From assembly GCA_023433775.1 (NCBI GenBank), contig JAEYTY010000169.1, forward strand, positions 1 to 5,401: a stretch of DNA of 5,401 bases, in the 5' to 3' direction. Shown here in pieces: positions 1-4,140 of this stretch. Within the stretch, counting starts at the first letter, position 1. The number at the start of each line of letters is the position of its first letter. The DNA comes from Pseudomonadota bacterium (GTDB lineage: Bacteria; Pseudomonadota; Alphaproteobacteria; Rhizobiales; Devosiaceae). A model generated the notes under the pieces. That model ran no database searches. It was not told the origin of the DNA and was given only the letters and a program-made list of their open reading frames with translations. The position numbers and the translations under genes were made by a program.

Positions 1-424
1 GGGGCAGGGCACGCCCAAGATCGATGCACTCTGCCGCGATGGCAAAAAGGCGATGTGGGCCGGGATCCGGGCGGTAAAGTCTGGCGCGCCGCTGGCCGAC
101 ATCGGCGATGCTATCGGCAAAGTGGCAAAGAAGGGCGGCTATACGCTGATCCGCAATCTCGCCAGCCATGGCGTCGGCGACAGCCTGCACGACGAGCCGG
201 GCGAAATCCCCACCTGGCCCGACCGCTCCGAGCGCCGCCGCATGACCAATGGCCTCGTTTTCACCATCGAACCATTCCTGTCGATGGGCGGACGCATGGC
301 GGCGCAGAAGTCGGAAGACGACGAATGGACGCTGATCAGCGATCCGCCGGCGCTATGCGTGCAATATGAACACACCGTGGTGGCGACGCCGCGCGGTGCA
401 ATTGTCGTCACCGTTCCAGCCTAA
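1..424 (+). CDS. map: Type I methionine aminopeptidase, C-terminal part (5' end outside window)
   Basis: The enzyme removes the initiator methionine from new proteins in the cytoplasm, using a two-metal centre in a pita-bread (M24) fold. The frame is open from base 2, and 140 residues are visible up to the TAA at 422-424. Three C-terminal metal-ligand motifs are present: SHGVGD with the ligand His at 167-169, TIEP with Glu at 269-271, and QYEHT with Glu at 368-370. A second conserved His lies in LHDEP. The two Asp ligands would lie upstream of the window. The segment around the first His differs from the common GHGIGR-FHEEP form (Ser replaces Gly, DSLHDEP follows), and the stretch before TIEP is rich in Arg and Glu. 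It may therefore be a second MetAP paralogue rather than the main copy, which is inference. M24 membership is secure; a non-MetAP M24 peptidase is less likely because YEHT and TIEP match the MetAP I pattern. The gene converges on the membrane gene at 421-948 with a 4-bp overlap. Confidence 0.9.
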   Translation, partial: GQGTPKIDALCRDGKKAMWAGIRAVKSGAPLADIGDAIGKVAKKGGYTLIRNLASHGVGDSLHDEPGEIPTWPDRSERRRMTNGLVFTIEPFLSMGGRMAAQKSEDDEWTLISDPPALCVQYEHTVVATPRGAIVVTVPA

Positions 425-948
425 AGCCAGATCAGAAGCAGCGGTCCGAGGACAATCAGCGCGACCGCCGCGATGAACCGCAGCCCACCCAATTGGCGCA
501 GGCTTGCGAGGCTCAATATCGTCGAAAGCAGGAGGAAACCGGCCAGCGCAATGAGGGCGGGTGTCAACGGCTGCAGATAGAGGGATGCATTCTCGGTGAT
601 CTGCAGAAAGACCATGTGGCCGACCGAAAAGCCGATCAGCGCCACGATCACCACGGCGACGGCCTTGGCGGTGATCAGAAGAGCGCTGTCGATCATGCGG
701 CTATCGATGATGAGGGCGAGGCCGCTGGCAGTGACATGGACGGCTGCCAGAGTGGCAAAGACCTGGCTCTCCGCCAGCAGCGGCACCAGTTCCGGCGGGG
801 CGTTCAGCGGGAGAGAGCCGATCATTGGTAGATCAGCCCCATATTGGGCCAGCAGCAGGATCACATAGAGCATGACCAGCGTGCTGGCGGCAAAGACCAC
901 CAGCGTTGCCGCCAAAACTTTCAGCAGATCTGTCGTATCCTGTGACAT
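421..948 (-). CDS. Hypothetical multi-pass inner-membrane protein, 175 aa
   Basis: I do not recognise a family. The translation is very hydrophobic, with about five predicted membrane segments near residues 9-33, 61-81, 88-112, 127-150 and 156-174. The short soluble N-terminus is acidic (MSQDTTD). A loop at 36-60 contains several prolines (DLPMIGSLPLNAPPELVP). The chain ends directly after the last membrane segment (LLLIWL). There are no cysteines, no catalytic-looking motif and no cleavable signal peptide. The ATG at 946-948 is supported by AAGG nine bases upstream (AAGGCGGGGGCGC-ATG on the minus strand). It stops with TAG at 421-423, overlapping the aminopeptidase TAA by 4 bp, so neither gene has room for a private terminator between them. 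It is divergent from the ABC exporter across a 390-bp gap. The reading is likely genuine because of the good Shine-Dalgarno, the sustained membrane pattern and the fit against its neighbour. Confidence 0.8.
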   Translation of the reverse strand: MSQDTTDLLKVLAATLVVFAASTLVMLYVILLLAQYGADLPMIGSLPLNAPPELVPLLAESQVFATLAAVHVTASGLALIIDSRMIDSALLITAKAVAVVIVALIGFSVGHMVFLQITENASLYLQPLTPALIALAGFLLLSTILSLASLRQLGGLRFIAAVALIVLGPLLLIWL

Positions 949-964
949 GCGCCCCCGCCTTGTT

Positions 965-986
965 CGTCGCCTGATATTACGCGACG
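965..986 (-). promoter_or_regulatory. Inverted repeat around a possible -10 of the membrane gene
   Basis: CGTCGC at 965-970 and GCGACG at 981-986 are perfect 6-bp arms around a 10-base AT-rich centre. Read on the minus strand, the centre contains TAATAT (974-979), a 4-of-6 match to the -10 box. Seventeen bases further upstream, at 997-1002, is only a poor -35 (CTGTGA). If that promoter is real, transcription would begin near 967, about 20 bases before the ATG at 948, and the repeat would be a repressor operator over the -10. If transcription starts further upstream, it would instead be a hairpin in the leader. Both readings are inference; only the repeat is seen. Confidence 0.35.
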
Positions 987-1240
987 CGCCCGATTCTCAC
1001 AGGCCGCGACCGCGCAGCCGATGCAATTGGGGCTTTGATGCGGGCACAGGGAGTGCCGCAGGCCGAAAGACGCGTATTGGTTTGCGAAATTCCTCGCTCA
1101 ATTCCCCCGCATCGGCGCGGTTATCGAGTTCTGCATAGGGGTCAGGGTCAAGGCAGCCAGGTTGCGGCAATTTTTATGCTGTCAGGGTTTGAGGAATGGT
1201 CGTGTCATGCTTGTGCGAAGGCAGAACGTCAAGGCGGGCG

Positions 1241-1269
1241 TTGCCTTTCAGGATTATCCTGACTAACAG
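1241..1269 (+). promoter_or_regulatory. Possible promoter with palindromic operator for the ABC exporter
   Basis: TCAGGAT-T-ATCCTGA at 1248-1262 is a perfect 15-base inverted repeat (7-bp arms, 1-base centre). It lies between TTGCCT (1241-1246) and TAACAG (1264-1269), which are 17 bases apart and each match the -35 and -10 consensus only weakly (about half the positions). An operator inside the spacer of a weak promoter is the arrangement expected for a regulated promoter. The palindrome is certain; the promoter assignment is tentative. Transcription would start near 1276 and produce a leader of roughly 63 bases containing the hairpin at 1286-1315. Confidence 0.35.
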
Positions 1270-1285
1270 GGTATGGTTTTCCGGC

Positions 1286-1320
1286 CCAGCCAGTCCGCCT
1301 TTCCTGGCAGGCTGGTTTTT
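1286..1320 (+). terminator. Terminator-like hairpin with T run just upstream of the ABC gene
   Basis: CCAGCC at 1286-1291 pairs perfectly with GGCTGG at 1310-1315. After one A-A mismatch the stem can continue for three pairs (1293-1295 with 1306-1308, one of them G-U), leaving a loop of about ten bases. Five T residues follow at once (1316-1320). This is the form of a Rho-independent terminator on the plus strand. No plus-strand gene lies directly upstream, so it would act either as a leader attenuator for the exporter or as the end of a short untranslated RNA. It also argues against translation starting at 1273. Confidence 0.45.
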
Positions 1321-1338
1321 CTAAAGCAGGCTAGTTCC

Positions 1339-3063
1339 ATGTTGCGGCGTTTCTTTGGCTATTACCGACCCTATACCGGACTGTTCATCCTCGATTTCGT
1401 CTGTGCCGTCGTCGCGGGTTTGCTGGAACTGGCCTTCCCGCTGGCGGTGGCCTATGTCATCGACCAATTGCTGCCGACATCGAACTATGGCCTGATCCTC
1501 GCGGCGGGCGGTGGCTTGCTGGCCGTTTATCTCACCAGCGCCGCGCTCAAAGCCGTGGTCAATTATTTCGGCCATGTTCTGGGGGTTTCCATTGAAACCG
1601 ACATGCGCCGCCAGGCCTTCGACCATCTGCAAAAGCTCAGCTTCCGCTTTTTCGACAACAACAAGACCGGGCACCTCATCACCCATGTCACCAAGGATCT
1701 CGAGGATGTGGGCGAGGTCGCGCATCATGGCCCCGAGGACGTTTTTATTGCCGTCATGACCTTTATCGGCGCCTTTGCGCTGATGTTCATGACCAACTGG
1801 AAGCTGGCCCTGATCACCACCGTGCTAGTGCCTGTCGCGACGCTGCTGATCGGCCGCTATGGCACGCGCATGACTCTCAATTGGCAGGAATTGTTCGGTC
1901 GGGTCGGCGAATTCAACGTGCGTGTCGAAGAGGCAATTGGCGGCGTTCGCGTCGTAAAAGCCTTCGCCAACGAGCAATTTGAATCGCGCCTGTTCGACCA
2001 TAGCCACAGAGCCTATCGCGCCACCAAGCTGCAGGCCTATGCCATCATGACGGCCAGCATTGCGATCACCTTCCTCTCGACGCGGCTGGTGCAGTTGGTT
2101 GTGCTGCTGGCGGGCGCATGGCTGGTGGTCACAGGTGAGCTGTCCTATGGCGGCTTTGTCAGTTTCCTGCTGCTGGTCGAAGTGTTTCTCGGGCCCATCG
2201 ACAAGATCACCAGCGTGCTCGAAAGCTACCCCAAGGGGATCGCGGGCTTCCGCCGCTTCTGCAAGCTGATCGATACCGAGCCCGATGTTGCGGACCGTGC
2301 GGGCGCGATGGTCGTTGAACGGTTTCAGGGCCATATCCGCTATGAAAACGTGACCTTTGCCTATGATTCCGGCCGTGTGGTGCTGGGCGGGATTGAACTT
2401 GATATCGGAGCCGGCGAGACTATCGCCATTGTAGGGCCGTCCGGCGCGGGCAAGACGACGTTGTGCTCATTGCTGCCGCGCTTTTATGAGCCAACCTCGG
2501 GCCGTATCACAATTGACGGCCACGATATTGCCGACATGACGCAGGCCTCGCTGCGGCGCCAGATCGGCGTTGTGCAGCAGGACGTATTCCTGTTCGGCGG
2601 AACGCTGCGCGAGAACATCGCCTATGGCGATCTCAATGCATCGGACGAAAGCATTATGGAAGCGGCGCGGCGGGCCCGGCTGGAAGATGTCATCGCGGGT
2701 CTCCCCGCGGGGCTGGATACGGTGGTCGGCGAACGCGGCGTCAAGCTTTCGGGCGGCCAGAAACAGCGCGTCGCCATCGCCCGCATTTTCCTCAAGAACC
2801 CGCCCATCCTGATCCTCGACGAGGCAACTTCGGCGCTGGATACGGCAACGGAAGCGGCCATCCAGCAATCGCTGGCCGAACTTTCATCGGGCCGGACAAC
2901 GCTGGTCATCGCCCACAGGCTGGCAACCATCCGCCACGCGGACCGCATTGCCGTGCTGACCGAGGATGGCATTGTGGAGCAGGGACCGCATGACGAACTG
3001 ATCGCCAGCGATGGCGTCTATGCGGGGCTGCACGCGGCCCAGCAGTTGGGTCTGGTGGGGTAA
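1339..3063 (+). CDS. ABC exporter half-transporter, permease fused to ATPase, 574 aa
   Basis: This is a type I ABC exporter of the MsbA/BmrA class, which normally works as a dimer in the inner membrane and pumps lipids, drugs or peptides outward using ATP. The substrate cannot be told from sequence. The six-helix membrane domain spans about residues 14-295 (helices near 15-40, 51-75, 133-152, 156-175, 238-262, 268-290). The ATPase domain follows with every key element: A-loop Tyr342, Walker A GPSGAGKT at 366-373, Q-loop Gln414, signature LSGGQ at 470-474, Walker B LILDE at 491-495 with catalytic Glu495, D-loop SALD at 498-501 and switch His526. It should be an active ATPase, and its length is typical. 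I chose the ATG at 1339 because GCAGG lies eight bases upstream and MLRRFFGYYRPY is a normal family N-terminus. The in-frame ATG at 1273 would add 22 unlikely residues encoded across the hairpin. The stop at 3061-3063 is 10 bp from the convergent tRNA. It is monocistronic. Confidence 0.93.
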   Translation: MLRRFFGYYRPYTGLFILDFVCAVVAGLLELAFPLAVAYVIDQLLPTSNYGLILAAGGGLLAVYLTSAALKAVVNYFGHVLGVSIETDMRRQAFDHLQKLSFRFFDNNKTGHLITHVTKDLEDVGEVAHHGPEDVFIAVMTFIGAFALMFMTNWKLALITTVLVPVATLLIGRYGTRMTLNWQELFGRVGEFNVRVEEAIGGVRVVKAFANEQFESRLFDHSHRAYRATKLQAYAIMTASIAITFLSTRLVQLVVLLAGAWLVVTGELSYGGFVSFLLLVEVFLGPIDKITSVLESYPKGIAGFRRFCKLIDTEPDVADRAGAMVVERFQGHIRYENVTFAYDSGRVVLGGIELDIGAGETIAIVGPSGAGKTTLCSLLPRFYEPTSGRITIDGHDIADMTQASLRRQIGVVQQDVFLFGGTLRENIAYGDLNASDESIMEAARRARLEDVIAGLPAGLDTVVGERGVKLSGGQKQRVAIARIFLKNPPILILDEATSALDTATEAAIQQSLAELSSGRTTLVIAHRLATIRHADRIAVLTEDGIVEQGPHDELIASDGVYAGLHAAQQLGLVG

Positions 3064-3073
3064 GGAAGGGGAG

Positions 3074-3148
3074 TGGTACGCCGGGTGGGGTTCGAACCCA
3101 CGACCATTCGATTAAAAGTCGAATGCTCTACCACTGAGCTACCGGCGC
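3074..3148 (-). tRNA. tRNA-Lys (anticodon UUU), CCA encoded
   Basis: All four arms fold on the minus strand. The acceptor stem is GCGCCGG with CCGGCGT, closed by a G1-U72 wobble. The D arm is GCTC/GAGC with a 7-base loop AGTGGTA. The anticodon stem TTCGA/TCGAA holds the loop CTTTTAA, with anticodon TTT at 3114-3116. The variable loop is TGGTC and the T arm is GTGGG-TTCGAAC-CCCAC. The discriminator base is A (3077) and CCA is encoded at 3074-3076, giving 72 bases plus CCA. It reads both AAA and AAG lysine codons. It has its own promoter at 3178-3205. No clear terminator follows: downstream of the 3' end, transcription would run into the antisense strand of the ABC gene end. Confidence 0.97.
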
Positions 3149-3177
3149 AAATTGATCGCCCTGTGGCGTCGCGGCGG

Positions 3178-3205
3178 AAAATAGCGGGACTTGTCAGCCT
3201 GTCAA
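3178..3205 (-). promoter_or_regulatory. Sigma70-type promoter of tRNA-Lys
   Basis: On the minus strand a perfect -35 box TTGACA (3200-3205) is followed after 16 bases by TATTTT (3178-3183), a 4-of-6 match to the -10. Transcription would begin near 3171, leaving a leader of about 23 bases before the tRNA 5' end at 3148. The sequence just after the -10 is CCGCCGCG, the GC-rich discriminator typical of stable-RNA promoters under stringent control (known for rRNA and tRNA genes; inferred here). The -35 sits 16 bases beyond the stop of the SPOR gene, so the tRNA is separately transcribed. Confidence 0.75.
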
Positions 3206-3221
3206 CCGGCAATCGCCAGCT

Positions 3222-3998
3222 TCAAAGCTCAAGTTTTTGTCCGGCATAGGGCATAGGGACGCAGGAGATCGAAACGCGCTCTAGCCGCTGGCACAAGGCA
3301 GTGGCCTCGCTGAGGGCGCTGATTGGGCCAACAACGATGCGTTTGCGGTCGCTGCCCGCTTCATCGACCAAGACCGGCGTTAGCCCGAACAGCAGTGGAC
3401 CAAGCTTGGTGGTAAGGTCACCCCATTGCGACGCGGTCTGGGATTGCGCCACCCCGGCACCGATCGCGATGCCATAGGCGCCCTCATCGGGCGGGACGGC
3501 GGGCGCCGTGCTTTCGACCGGCTCCGGCAGCGGCTGGGCCGCCACCGATTGGTCCATCGGCGTCTGGCGCACCACCACAGTGCCGCCCTGCGCCTCGAAG
3601 GTCTCAGAATTGCCGGTGCCGATAGAGGCCGTGAGGTTGGTGCGGTCGATGGACGAGCCCGCAGGCAGAGCCTCAAGGATGCGCGGCAGACTGACCTCAA
3701 GCGCGCCCACGCGGCGTGTCATTTCATTGCCGGATTGCTCTTGGAGAGAAAAACGGCTGACCAGCAATTCGTTTTCGCGCCGGAGCTGGCTGGCCTCGGC
3801 ACTTAATTCAGCCACCTGGCTGCGCAATTGTTCGAGCGAGCCGCCCCCCAGGCGGGTCTTGTGCAGACCGGCAAGAACGCTGTTTGGGACGAGAGCAGAA
3901 ATATTGGCGCCGAACACCGCAAGCGCACCGCAAACAAGCGCTATGGCACCCCAAAGGGCAACATCCGATTGCTTGAATTGTTCCGATGCTTTAGCCAA
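3222..3998 (-). CDS. Membrane-anchored coiled-coil protein with C-terminal SPOR-like domain
   Basis: Counted from the TTG at 3998, the 258-residue product has a short cytoplasmic N-terminus and one membrane helix at about 14-36. A coiled-coil-like stretch at about 53-92 follows (LEQLRSQVAELSAEASQL and beyond), then a Pro/Thr/Glu-rich linker near 142-173. A domain at about 174-254 resembles SPOR: AYGIAIG as first strand, a helix with Trp192, then RKRIVVGP, an Ala-rich helix and SISCVPMP, with Cys236 and Cys246. SPOR domains bind glycan strands stripped of stem peptides, mostly at the division septum, so a periplasmic role in division or wall remodelling is inferred. The start is not certain: GGGGA lies nine bases before the TTG at 3998, whereas the upstream in-frame TTG at 4022 has no ribosome site and would give 266 aa. 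No in-frame ATG exists near either. It stops with TGA at 3222-3224. It is divergent from glmU. I know no gene name for it. Confidence 0.82.
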   Translation of the reverse strand: MAKASEQFKQSDVALWGAIALVCGALAVFGANISALVPNSVLAGLHKTRLGGGSLEQLRSQVAELSAEASQLRRENELLVSRFSLQEQSGNEMTRRVGALEVSLPRILEALPAGSSIDRTNLTASIGTGNSETFEAQGGTVVVRQTPMDQSVAAQPLPEPVESTAPAVPPDEGAYGIAIGAGVAQSQTASQWGDLTTKLGPLLFGLTPVLVDEAGSDRKRIVVGPISALSEATALCQRLERVSISCVPMPYAGQKLEL

Positions 3999-4007
3999 AA
4001 CGACACT

Positions 4008-4012
4008 TCCCC
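4008..4012 (-). promoter_or_regulatory. Ribosome binding site deciding the SPOR-gene start
   Basis: GGGGA on the minus strand (part of GGGGAAG) stands nine bases upstream of the TTG at 3996-3998. The earlier in-frame TTG at 4020-4022 is preceded by TTTTGCGATTCGC, with no purine-rich site, and the frame closes with a TGA shortly before it. This favours the shorter protein. Confidence 0.5.
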
Positions 4013-4024
4013 GCGACGCCAAGC

Positions 4025-4029
4025 GAATC
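4025..4029. promoter_or_regulatory. GANTC (CcrM-type methylation) site inside a 9-bp palindrome
   Basis: GCGA-A-TCGC at 4023-4031 is a perfect palindrome with a one-base centre and contains GAATC. GANTC is the target of the cell-cycle methylase CcrM of alphaproteobacteria. The site lies in the glmU/SPOR divergent region, just upstream of the SPOR gene. Any regulatory meaning is inferred. Confidence 0.25.
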
Positions 4030-4128
4030 GCAAAACATCACAGGCACAGATTGGGCTTTTTGTTAGCAGTTCGCCAACTCTTGGGGCCCATTAAATTGTG
4101 AACATGCCCCGCGAAAACGAATGCCGGC

Positions 4129-4132
4129 GGAG
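4129..4132 (+). promoter_or_regulatory. Ribosome binding site of glmU
   Basis: GGAG, within GGCGGAGA, lies eight bases before the ATG at 4141, an ideal Shine-Dalgarno spacing. It decides the start over the out-of-frame ATG at 4136. No convincing promoter consensus is visible in 4023-4128; TTCGCC at 4070 with TAAATT at 4092 is the least poor pair. Confidence 0.7.
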
Positions 4133-4140
4133 AATATGTC

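Larger units (their letters stand above)
949..1338. other. Non-coding divergent region between the membrane gene and the ABC exporter
   Basis: This 390-bp stretch has no credible gene on either strand. The short plus-strand frames here lack ribosome sites and protein-like composition. It should carry the start signals for the minus-strand gene ending at 421 and the plus-strand ABC exporter. What it visibly holds: an inverted repeat at 965-986, the word GTCAGGGT at 1141-1148 and 1181-1188 with a partial copy CAGGGT at 1267-1272, a 15-bp palindrome at 1248-1262, and a hairpin with T run at 1286-1320. No strong consensus promoter is obvious. The part from 1003 to 1140 shows nothing I can name. 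Confidence 0.75.

Noticed and set aside
872..1138. Plus-strand 88-codon frame overlapping the start of the membrane gene
   Set aside because: Antisense shadow of the membrane gene running into non-coding DNA; Arg/Ser-rich composition and no ribosome site.
1035..1262. Plus-strand 75-codon frame in the divergent region
   Set aside because: No Shine-Dalgarno, no recognisable protein character, and low-complexity Arg/Gly-rich content typical of random GC-rich frames.
1273..1338. 22-residue N-terminal extension of the ABC exporter from the ATG at 1273
   Set aside because: The only purine-rich bases (ACAGGG) end one base before that ATG, the encoded residues are not family-like, and the segment contains the terminator-like hairpin. 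The ATG at 1339 has better support.
3074..3148. tRNA-Lys as an attachment site for an integrated element
   Set aside because: No integrase, no repeat of the tRNA 3' end elsewhere in the window, and ordinary genes on both sides.
3018..3212. Minus-strand 64-residue frame containing the string SSVVEHSTFNRMVVGSNPT
   Set aside because: This is the well-known spurious translation of a tRNA gene; the bases form tRNA-Lys(UUU).
4083..4110. GGGGC...GCCCC inverted repeat between the SPOR gene and glmU
   Set aside because: Only 5-bp arms with an 18-base loop and no T run; not distinguishable from chance in this composition.
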